From Chloroflexota bacterium (GTDB lineage: Bacteria; Chloroflexota; Anaerolineae; Promineifilales; Promineifilaceae), in the NCBI GenBank assembly GCA_020353135.1, contig CP070688.1, forward strand, positions 1,630,049 to 1,636,308: a stretch of 6,260 nt of DNA, in the 5' to 3' direction. Below are positions 1 to 5,786 of the stretch, in pieces; within the stretch, counting starts at the first letter, position 1; each line of letters opens with the position of its first letter. The position numbers and the translations under genes are program-made. Under the pieces are notes generated by a model. That model ran no database searches and had not been told where the DNA came from. It was given only the letters and a program-made list of their open reading frames with translations.

Positions 1-201
1 GAGTGCCTGGAGATGGGCGACACCTGGGTGCATTTGCGCCTGTGCCTGACCTGCGGGCATGTGGGCTGCTGCGACAATTCCAAGAATAAGCACGGCACCA
101 AGCATTTCAATGCTACGAGCCATCCGATCATCAAGTCCTTTGAACCAGGCGAGGACTGGGTCTGGTGCTACGAGGACAAGATGGCCATGTTCCCCGAATA
201 G
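1..201 (+). CDS. UBP-type zinc-finger protein, C-terminal part (5' end outside window)
   Basis: This open frame runs in from the left edge and ends at TAG 199-201, so the 66 visible residues are the C-terminal part of a small protein. It shows the bacterial zf-UBP pattern: a Cys at visible residue 2, WVHLRLC, CLTCGHVGCCD (Cys 15, 18, 23, 24), KHGTKH (His 31, 35), HP (His 41), then EPGEDWVWCYED near the end. The Cys and His residues are the expected zinc ligands; a second N-terminal Cys probably lies outside the window. In eukaryotes this fold binds the free C-terminus of ubiquitin. The bacterial stand-alone versions have no firmly known role, and from recall they often sit beside thioredoxin-reductase-like and sensor-kinase genes, as here. 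The next gene starts 49 bases downstream on the same strand, so cotranscription is plausible. The ATG at 13 is internal to the domain and unlikely to be the true start. The family call is secure; the function is unknown. Confidence 0.9.
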   Translation, partial: ECLEMGDTWVHLRLCLTCGHVGCCDNSKNKHGTKHFNATSHPIIKSFEPGEDWVWCYEDKMAMFPE

Positions 202-236
202 GAGCCGATGGTCGGAACCCGTCAACATCGATCCCC

Positions 237-240
237 AGGA
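237..240 (+). promoter_or_regulatory. Probable Shine-Dalgarno for the GTG start at 251
   Basis: AGGA ends 10 bases before the GTG at 251. An in-frame TGA at 245-247 leaves no earlier start. The next in-frame ATG (329, residue 27) would remove the GERRVIT strand that opens the cyclase domain, so the GTG start is preferred. The site is short and its spacing slightly long, suggesting modest initiation strength. Confidence 0.5.
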
Positions 241-250
241 TGGGTGAAAA

Positions 251-3200
251 GTGAATAGCTGGCAGAATGCGGGTCGTTCAGGCGGCCGAAGCAGCCGATC
301 GGTTAGCGGCGAGCGGCGGGTGATCACCATGTTGTTCTGTGACGTCGCCGGCTCGACGAACATGGCCGAACAGCTCGATCCGGAAGAGTGGGCCGAAATC
401 ATGAACGAGGCGTTCGATTACCTGATCGCGCCCGTCTATCGTTACGAAGGGACCATCGCCCGGCTGCAAGGGGATGGCCTGCTAGCCTTTTTCGGCGCGC
501 CGGTGGCCCATGAAGATGACCCGGTACGGGCCGTGATGGCCGGGCTGGATATTCAGAGCGACCTGGCCCCCTTTCGAGCCGAGATCCAGGAAGATTATGG
601 CCTGGAGTTCAGCGTGCGGGTAGGTATCAATACCGGGCCGGTGGTGGTGGGTGATATCGGGGCCGACCAGGCGCTGGAATATACGGCCATGGGCGACGCC
701 ATCAATTTGGCAGCGCGGATGGAGACCACGGCCGCGCCGGGCACGGTGCAGATCGCCCATAATACCTTTCGCCTGGTGTCGCCTCTGTTTGAGGTCGAGG
801 CGCTGGGTCCGATTGAGGTCAAGGGCAAAGAGGAAGCGGTGCCGGCATACAGGGTTACCGGGCGCAAAGAGCGGCCGGGACGACTGAGGGGCATCGAAGG
901 GTTGGATGCGCCGCTGGTCGGCCGGCAGACCGAGTTCGGCAAGCTAAAGGCCGCGCTGGATGCGCTGCGCGGCGGTCGCGGCCAGATCGTCTTTCTGGTC
1001 GGCGAAGCCGGGCTGGGTAAGAGCCGGCTGTTGAGCGAAATGGCCGATTACTGGCGGCAGGCGCCCGGCAGCGAACGGTACTGGACGACGGCCCAGGGCA
1101 TTCCTTACGAAACGGGCCGGCCGTACAGCTTGTTCTACCAGCGGATTCGCAACAACCTGGGGATCGAAGAAACAGACTCGCCCGACGAGGTGCGGCGGAA
1201 GATAGATCGGGCATTGGTCGCTTTTCCTCCGGCGCAGAAGTCAGCAATCTCACAGGCTGTAGAGACGCTAATGGCCGTAGAAGGCAGGGCCGAGGGGCCA
1301 CGACTGGAGGCCGAAGCGCTCAAGCGGCAATTGTTCGATTTGACGTCGCAAGTGTGGCGAAACGAGGGGCAGGCCAGCCCGAGCGTGGCTATGTTCGACG
1401 ATCTGCACTGGTCTGATCCGGCGTCGGCCGAGCTGATCATCCATCTCCTTGAATTGGTGGAAAAGATCCCGGTCATGATCTTGTGCGCCATGAGACCTTA
1501 TCACGACTCGCCCGGATGGCAGGTCAAGGAAGCGGCGGCCGAGCTTTTCCCTGAGCATTACGGCGAGGTGATCCTGGCGCCGCTGGCCGACGACGACAGC
1601 GACGAGCTGGTCAATCACTTGCTGCTCATAGCAGATCTGTCCAACGAATTGCGACAGATGATCCTGGAGAAGTCAGAAGGCAATCCGTTCTTCGTGGAAG
1701 AGGTGGTGCGTACCTTAATCGATATGGGGGCGATCGTCAGGGAAGAAGGCGAGCAGCGCTGGCGGGCGGCGCGGCCGGTCGAAGAATTGACGATCCCTGA
1801 CAACTTGCAGTCCATGCTAACCAGTCGCATCGACCGGCTGGAAAAGCAGACCAAACAAACGCTGCAGATGGCGTCGGTGATCGGCCGGAACTTCTACGAG
1901 AGAGTACTGGCCTACATCGCGGACAGGATTCAGAAGCTGGACGATGAGCTGGAAACGTTACAACAGGCCCAGTTGATCCTGGAGGCGGCCGGGCAGCCAG
2001 AAGTAGCCTACATGTTCCGGCACGAATTGACCCGCGACGCCACCTACCAGACGCTGCTGCGTCGCCAGCGCAGAAGGTACCACCGGCGCGTCGGCGAAGC
2101 GATGGAAGCCCTGTTTCCCGAGCGGCTGAATGAAGAAGCGCACCGGCTGGCTTATCATTTCCAGCAGGCCGGCGACAAGGCGCGGGCAATGAAATATCAC
2201 GAGATCGCCGGCGACCAGGCGGCCCGGCTGTATGCCAACAAGGAGGCGGCCAACCACTATGCTGAGGCCATCGGCTTGGCCAGGGGTAGCGGTGACGGCG
2301 AGCTATTGGCGCGGCTGTTCTCGGCCAGGGGAAAGGTGCTGACATTTGACGGCCGGTTTGACGAGGCGTTGACCGACAGCCAGGAGCTGGAAGCACTGGC
2401 CGAAGAAATGAACGAGCCCAACCTGACCCTTGAAGCCATCGTAGCCCAGGCGACGTTGTTCGCCGTGCCCAGCGTCATGTTTGACGTGGAGCGGGCCCAA
2501 AGGTTGCTGGAGAAGGCGCTGGTAATGGCCGAAGATCTGGGTAATCGGGCGGCCGAGTCCAAGATCCAGTGGAACCTCATGATGGTTAACAACAATCTGG
2601 GCGGCTCTCCGGAGAAGAGCCTAGTCTACGGGCAACGATCGCTGGAGCTGGCTCGCGAGTACGATCTAAACGAGCAACTGGCCTATACATCCCACGACCT
2701 GGCCCGCCCGCTGGCGATGCTCGGCCGGTTCGAGGAAGCCCTGGAATTGTCGGAGGAAGCAGGGCGGTTGTTCCGGGAGCAGAACAACATGCCCATGGTG
2801 GTTGACAACATGGCCACCGCCTCCAGCGGCTACTTTCTCATGGGCGAGCTCGACCTGGCTTTGGAGCGGGCTGAGGAAGCTTTGGTCCTGGCCCGTGAAA
2901 TCGGAAGCCTGTGGGGCGAATCTTACGCGAAGATGCGTGTGGGCTTTGCATTGGTCGAATTGGGTTACGTGGGACAGGCGTTCAGGGCATGGGACGCGGC
3001 GGCCGAATTGGCTGGGGATGCCAGTTTCATCGGCCTAACCTTCTATGTCCCGGCGTTCGTAGCCATCCAACTTCTGTCAATAGGCGCCTGTGATCGGGGC
3101 CAGCAGCTCGTGTTGCAACTGGCCGAGGTAAGTAGACGAAACGAGACGCCAGAAGGCAACATCAACATGGTTCGCACGGACGCCATTGACGGCATGATGG

Positions 3201-3745
3201 GACGTCTAGAGGCATTGCGTCACCTCTGCCGGGGAGACGTGGGCGCCGCCCGGGCCGCACTTCCGCCGCAGATGCCCGAGACGAGCTCCAACCTGCTGGA
3301 TGCGGCCACCTATGGCGGGCTGTCGGCGGCCGACGGCCGCGTTCTGTTGGCCGCAAAGGAGAACGAATCGGCGAGGACATTGGCCAGATCCACCATAGAG
3401 GTATTGGAGCGAATAAGCATCAGGGCGCCGCTACCGGAGCTGCGACGAGTCGAAGCCGAAGCGCTCCTGGCCATGGGCCAGCGGGATGAGGCGCTAACGA
3501 TTCTGAACCTGGCTGCCAGCGAGGCCAGGGAGATGAATGCCCGCAGGCAATTGTGGCCGATCCTTGGTTTGCTGGCCCGGTTGGCGGAGGAGGACGGCGC
3601 CTCAGAAGAGGCGGCCGAGCTACGTCACGAAGCCAAAGGCATCGTCGAGTTGATCGCCGGAGATGTGGACGATGAGCTGCGAATGTCGTTTCTATCATTG
3701 CCCGCGGTGCGCGAGTTGAGCGAAGCAGCCCGAACGGGGGCATAA
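251..3745 (+). CDS. Class III adenylate/guanylate cyclase fused to AAA/STAND ATPase and TPR-like repeats
   Basis: A 1164-residue, probably cytoplasmic signalling protein; no signal peptide or membrane segment is visible. A Gly/Ser/Arg-rich tail (1-20) precedes a class III nucleotide cyclase domain (about 21-205). Its metal-binding aspartates are D31 (FCDVAGST) and D75 (LQGDGLLAFFG), and its transition-state pair is N152 and R156 (INLAARME). T145 takes the place of the substrate-selecting Asp, as in class IIIb enzymes, and R71 sits where a Lys is usual. A STAND/AAA_16-type ATPase follows (about 220-600): Walker A GEAGLGKS (251-258), Walker B VAMFDDLHW (D383, D384), the family motif EGNPFFVEE (476-484) and HELTRDATYQ (591-600). 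Residues from about 630 onward are helical TPR-like repeats, for example GRFDEAL (701-707), GRFEEAL (825-831) and GELDLAL (865-871). The C-terminal DELRMSFLSLPAVREL resembles the usual end of this family, so the gene looks intact. By family analogy it should make cAMP (or cGMP) under control of the ATPase/TPR module, whose ligand is unknown. The start is GTG. Confidence 0.93.
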   Translation: MNSWQNAGRSGGRSSRSVSGERRVITMLFCDVAGSTNMAEQLDPEEWAEIMNEAFDYLIAPVYRYEGTIARLQGDGLLAFFGAPVAHEDDPVRAVMAGLDIQSDLAPFRAEIQEDYGLEFSVRVGINTGPVVVGDIGADQALEYTAMGDAINLAARMETTAAPGTVQIAHNTFRLVSPLFEVEALGPIEVKGKEEAVPAYRVTGRKERPGRLRGIEGLDAPLVGRQTEFGKLKAALDALRGGRGQIVFLVGEAGLGKSRLLSEMADYWRQAPGSERYWTTAQGIPYETGRPYSLFYQRIRNNLGIEETDSPDEVRRKIDRALVAFPPAQKSAISQAVETLMAVEGRAEGPRLEAEALKRQLFDLTSQVWRNEGQASPSVAMFDDLHWSDPASAELIIHLLELVEKIPVMILCAMRPYHDSPGWQVKEAAAELFPEHYGEVILAPLADDDSDELVNHLLLIADLSNELRQMILEKSEGNPFFVEEVVRTLIDMGAIVREEGEQRWRAARPVEELTIPDNLQSMLTSRIDRLEKQTKQTLQMASVIGRNFYERVLAYIADRIQKLDDELETLQQAQLILEAAGQPEVAYMFRHELTRDATYQTLLRRQRRRYHRRVGEAMEALFPERLNEEAHRLAYHFQQAGDKARAMKYHEIAGDQAARLYANKEAANHYAEAIGLARGSGDGELLARLFSARGKVLTFDGRFDEALTDSQELEALAEEMNEPNLTLEAIVAQATLFAVPSVMFDVERAQRLLEKALVMAEDLGNRAAESKIQWNLMMVNNNLGGSPEKSLVYGQRSLELAREYDLNEQLAYTSHDLARPLAMLGRFEEALELSEEAGRLFREQNNMPMVVDNMATASSGYFLMGELDLALERAEEALVLAREIGSLWGESYAKMRVGFALVELGYVGQAFRAWDAAAELAGDASFIGLTFYVPAFVAIQLLSIGACDRGQQLVLQLAEVSRRNETPEGNINMVRTDAIDGMMGRLEALRHLCRGDVGAARAALPPQMPETSSNLLDAATYGGLSAADGRVLLAAKENESARTLARSTIEVLERISIRAPLPELRRVEAEALLAMGQRDEALTILNLAASEAREMNARRQLWPILGLLARLAEEDGASEEAAELRHEAKGIVELIAGDVDDELRMSFLSLPAVRELSEAARTGA

Positions 3746-3849
3746 AATTCGCAACCAGGCCCGACTTGGGATACAAATAGACCTACTAGAACATGATCCC
3801 CTGCATCACGATTCATCAGACGTGAAACTGAGATTATCGAGGAGTCAGC

Positions 3850-3906
3850 ATGTGCTCGCCCGTCGCCACGGGCCGCACGCAACCATGGTTCAATACGAAG
3901 TACTAA
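3850..3906 (+). CDS. Possible 18-aa leader peptide ORF upstream of the flavoprotein gene
   Basis: ATG GTG-free reading from 3850 to TAA 3904-3906 gives MCSPVATGRTQPWFNTKY. GAGGAG at 3839-3844 lies 5 bases before the ATG, a better Shine-Dalgarno than that of the cyclase gene. A hairpin (3858-3873) falls inside the ORF, so translating ribosomes would melt it; this is the geometry of a leader-peptide regulator. No run of one amino acid codon that would point to classical attenuation is present, and I do not recognise the peptide. It ends 73 bases before the next gene. A short ORF with a chance AG-rich stretch is a realistic alternative. Confidence 0.27.
   Translation: MCSPVATGRTQPWFNTKY
3858..3873 (+). 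repeat. GC-rich inverted repeat (hairpin), 6-bp stem, 4-base loop
   Basis: GCCCGT (3858-3863), loop CGCC, ACGGGC (3868-3873) form a perfect stem. No T-tract follows, so it is not a canonical terminator. It lies wholly within the possible leader ORF. The stem is short, and its significance depends on conservation. Confidence 0.4.
3881..3890. repeat. Perfect 10-bp palindrome AACCATGGTT
   Basis: The ten bases equal their own reverse complement, and the symmetry does not extend to the flanking bases. Such a site could be an operator for a dimeric regulator, but a palindrome of this size can also arise by chance, and no promoter is visible next to it. Confidence 0.25.
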
Positions 3907-3924
3907 CCGAACAACCCAGTCCTT

Positions 3925-3952
3925 ATCCGCGTTCATCCGCGTTCATCCGCGT
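3925..3952. repeat. Tandem 10-bp repeat, 2.8 copies of ATCCGCGTTC
   Basis: Two exact copies (3925-3934, 3935-3944) and a third partial copy ATCCGCGT (3945-3952) sit in direct tandem. The array ends 11 bases before the ribosome binding site of the flavoprotein gene. From recall, very similar CCGCGTTCAT runs occur between genes in various environmental bacterial genomes, so this may belong to a dispersed repeat family rather than being specific to this locus. Confidence 0.85.
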
Positions 3953-3963
3953 CCCATTTTCTT

Positions 3964-3970
3964 AGGAGGA
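3964..3970 (+). promoter_or_regulatory. Strong Shine-Dalgarno for the gene at 3980
   Basis: AGGAGGA lies 9 bases before ATG 3980. An in-frame TAG at 3974-3976 rules out any earlier start, so this site fixes the start. It is the strongest ribosome binding site in the window. Confidence 0.85.
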
Positions 3971-3979
3971 GCATAGACA

Positions 3980-5641
3980 ATGGCCAAGCCGATTATCATG
4001 ACAGTTGACGACGAGCTGCAAGTACTCAACGCGGTTGAGCGCGACCTGCGCAGGCAGTACCGCCGCGACTACCGGATCGTCAAAGCGAACTCGGGCCAGG
4101 ATGGCCTGGAAGCGGTACGCCGTTTCAAGGAGAGGGGCGACCCTATCGCGCTGTTCGTGGCCGATCAGCGTATGCCGCAAATGAGCGGCACTCAGTTTCT
4201 GGGCGAGGCGCTGAAGTTTTATCCCGAGGCGCGCAAGGTGCTACTGACCGCCTACGCCGATACCGAGGCGGCCGTGACCAGCATCAACCAGATCGGACTC
4301 GACTACTACTTGATGAAGCCCTGGGATCCGCCGGAAGAGAACATGTACCCGGTGCTGGACGACCTGCTGGCCGACTGGCAGGCGACCGTGCCCCTGCCCT
4401 TCGACGGCATCCGGGTGGCCGGCACGCTGTGGTCGGCGACGTCGCACGACGTCAAAGATTTCCTGGCTCGCAATCGCATCCCATATCAATGGCTGGACGT
4501 CGAAGTAGACCAGGAAGCGCGGCACCTGGTAGAGAGCAGCACGCCAGCCCATCGCCAGTTGCCGGTGGTGTTTTTTCCTGACGGCGACGTCTTTGCCAAT
4601 CCTGATTTGCGGACGCTGGCCGAGAAGTGCGGATTGCAGACGCAGGCCAGCGAGGCTTTTTACGACTTGATCATCATTGGCGCAGGACCGGCCGGACGGG
4701 GCGCAGCGGTTTATGGCGCCTCGGAAGGCTTGAGGACACTGATGATCGACAAGGAAGCGACCGGCGGGCAGGCCGGCACCAGTTCGCGAATCGAGAATTA
4801 CCTGGGCTTTCCCAAAGGGTTGAGCGGCGCCGATCTTGCCCGGCGAGCCACTGCTCAGGCCAAGCGCCTGGGGGCGGAAATCCTGCTGGCCCAGGAGGCC
4901 AAGAGCGTGCGGGTCGAGGAACCAAATCGCTACTTGGTCTTGGGCGACGGTAGCGAGATCGGCTGCCGTTCGCTGATCATCGCCAGCGGGGTGACCACTC
5001 GCAAACTAGACGTTCCTGGGGCTGACCGGGTAACTGGGGCTGGCATTTACTACGGCGCGGCTTTGACCGAAGCGGCTTACTACAAAGGAAAGCCGATGTA
5101 CGTGATCGGCGGGGCCAACTCGGCCGGCCAGGGGGCGATGTTCTTCTCTCGATACGCTTCGAAGGTGACGATGTTGGTGCGCGGCAGTTCGCTTGCTAAG
5201 AGCATGTCGGCCTACCTGATCGACCAGATCGACGCGACCGGGAATATTGACGTGGTGACACACACGATAGTTACCGAGGTCTTCGGGGAAGACCGGCTAA
5301 CGGGTTTCACGACCAAAAATACCAGGAGTGGAGAAACGGAAGAGATCGAAGCGCCGGCGATGTTCGTCTTTATCGGCGCCGTGCCCCACACCGAGATGGT
5401 GGCCGGGGTGGTAGAACGCAACCGGGCCGGCTTTGTGCTGACCGGTCAGGACTTGATACAGGAAGGGCGCCGGCCGCAAGGCTGGACCCTGCAGCGCGAT
5501 CCGTACATGCTCGAGACCAGCGTGCCGGGCATTTTCGCGGCCGGCGATGTGCGCCAGGGGGCAGTGCGCCGCGTCGCCTCGGCCGTGGGCCAGGGGGCGA
5601 TCGCAGTCAATTTTGTGCACCAGTATTTGCGGACGGTTTAA
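3980..5641 (+). CDS. Fused response regulator / thioredoxin-reductase-like FAD flavoprotein
   Basis: A 553-residue soluble protein of three parts. Residues 1-130 are a receiver domain with the full phosphorylation set: acidic pocket D10/D11, phospho-acceptor D62 (VADQRMP), T90 (LLTAY) and K113 (LMKPWD). Residues 142-215 have a glutaredoxin-like outline (start at IRVAGTLW, then IPYQWLDVEVD and LPVVFFPDG), but SATS stands where CPYC would be. Residues 228-553 are a two-dinucleotide-domain flavoprotein: FAD motif GAGPAG (234-239), GGQAGTSSRIENYLGFP, NAD(P)H motif IGGANSAGQGA (376-386) and C-terminal FAD motif IFAAGDVR (518-525). The CxxC of thioredoxin reductase, expected near 359-362, is replaced by GAAL. 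The only cysteines in the protein are C217 and C329. It is therefore probably an FAD-dependent NAD(P)H oxidoreductase controlled by phosphorylation, not a classical thioredoxin reductase; its electron acceptor is unknown. From recall, relatives annotated as fused response regulator/thioredoxin-disulfide reductase share this layout. The neighbouring cNMP-binding sensor is the obvious candidate kinase. Confidence 0.93.
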   Translation: MAKPIIMTVDDELQVLNAVERDLRRQYRRDYRIVKANSGQDGLEAVRRFKERGDPIALFVADQRMPQMSGTQFLGEALKFYPEARKVLLTAYADTEAAVTSINQIGLDYYLMKPWDPPEENMYPVLDDLLADWQATVPLPFDGIRVAGTLWSATSHDVKDFLARNRIPYQWLDVEVDQEARHLVESSTPAHRQLPVVFFPDGDVFANPDLRTLAEKCGLQTQASEAFYDLIIIGAGPAGRGAAVYGASEGLRTLMIDKEATGGQAGTSSRIENYLGFPKGLSGADLARRATAQAKRLGAEILLAQEAKSVRVEEPNRYLVLGDGSEIGCRSLIIASGVTTRKLDVPGADRVTGAGIYYGAALTEAAYYKGKPMYVIGGANSAGQGAMFFSRYASKVTMLVRGSSLAKSMSAYLIDQIDATGNIDVVTHTIVTEVFGEDRLTGFTTKNTRSGETEEIEAPAMFVFIGAVPHTEMVAGVVERNRAGFVLTGQDLIQEGRRPQGWTLQRDPYMLETSVPGIFAAGDVRQGAVRRVASAVGQGAIAVNFVHQYLRTV

Positions 5642-5648
5642 GCATTAG

Positions 5649-5675
5649 ACAGGATCAACAGGATAAACAGGATGG
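5649..5675. repeat. Tandem 9-bp repeat, three ACAGGATnn units
   Basis: ACAGGATCA, ACAGGATAA and ACAGGATGG follow one another exactly, beginning 7 bases after the stop codon. The related ACAGGACAGG occurs at 5764-5773, near the next gene. From recall, runs of ACAGGAT with variable trailing bases recur between genes in environmental bacterial genomes, so this is probably a dispersed low-complexity element. The unit differs in sequence and period from the array at 3925-3952. Confidence 0.85.
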
Positions 5676-5687
5676 AAAATTGTTGAT
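5654..5687 (+). repeat. Inverted repeat ATCAACA / TGTTGAT
   Basis: Perfect 7-bp arms at 5654-5660 and 5681-5687 are separated by 20 bases. The left arm lies inside the 9-bp tandem repeat. The stem is AT-rich and thus weak in RNA, and no T-tract follows. Confidence 0.4.
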
Positions 5688-5688
5688 G

Positions 5689-5741
5689 ACAGGCGCTGAG
5701 GGCCTCGCCAATCCAGATCGGTGACGGCGAGTCGCGCCTGT
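5689..5741 (+). repeat. Two-tier inverted repeat (possible structured RNA or palindromic element)
   Basis: Outer arms ACAGGCGC (5689-5696) and GCGCCTGT (5734-5741) match perfectly over 8 bp. Inside them CTCGCC (5704-5709) and GGCGAG (5726-5731) form a second perfect 6-bp stem. The stems are joined by an asymmetric internal loop of 7 and 2 bases, and the apical loop has 16 bases. Two nested perfect stems in 53 bases are more than I would expect by chance. It is not a canonical terminator, since ATCGACC follows. It could be an mRNA-stability structure, a regulatory leader or part of a repeat element. Confidence 0.5.
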
Positions 5742-5786
5742 ATCGACCATGGGGCACAGAATCACAGGACAGGGGAATGAAAGCGT

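Larger units (their letters stand above)
3746..3979 (+). other. Intergenic region between the cyclase and flavoprotein genes
   Basis: This 234-base gap is longer than expected inside a tight operon. It holds a possible 18-codon leader ORF (3850-3906), a GC-rich hairpin (3858-3873), a 10-bp palindrome (3881-3890), a 10-bp tandem repeat (3925-3952) and the ribosome binding site of the next gene (3964-3970). I see no stem followed by a T-tract, so there is no convincing intrinsic terminator after the cyclase gene. I also see no -35/-10 pair that I would defend. Confidence 0.6.
5642..5786 (+). other. Intergenic region between the flavoprotein and cNMP-binding sensor genes
   Basis: This 145-base gap holds a 9-bp tandem repeat (5649-5675) and two successive potential hairpins (5654-5687 and 5689-5741). 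Neither stem is followed by a T-tract, so I call no intrinsic terminator. No clear promoter was found. Between 5742 and 5786 there is only a weak ribosome binding site (AGGGG, 5771-5775) before the next start. Confidence 0.6.

Noticed and set aside
1737..2396. Long minus-strand open frame (219 codons) opposite the ATPase region
   Set aside because: It lies fully inside a well-supported gene on the other strand, has Arg/Pro-rich composition typical of antisense frames in GC-rich DNA, and shows no recognisable domain.
3766..3789. Possible promoter TTGGGA ... TACTAG
   Set aside because: The spacing between the boxes is only 12 bases; other nearby pairings match the consensus too poorly.
3793..3825. 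Ten-residue ORF (MIPCITIHQT) in the first gap
   Set aside because: No ribosome binding site precedes it and nothing supports translation.
3625..3936. Minus-strand frame of 103 codons covering the 3746-3979 gap
   Set aside because: It runs antisense to the end of the cyclase gene, has no recognisable motif, and its start lies inside the 10-bp tandem repeat.
3925..3952. CRISPR-like array
   Set aside because: The units are 10 bp with no spacers, so this is a simple tandem repeat; the same holds for the 9-bp array at 5649-5675.
5689..5741. Intrinsic terminator after the flavoprotein gene
   Set aside because: The stem is strong but the apical loop is large and no T-tract follows.
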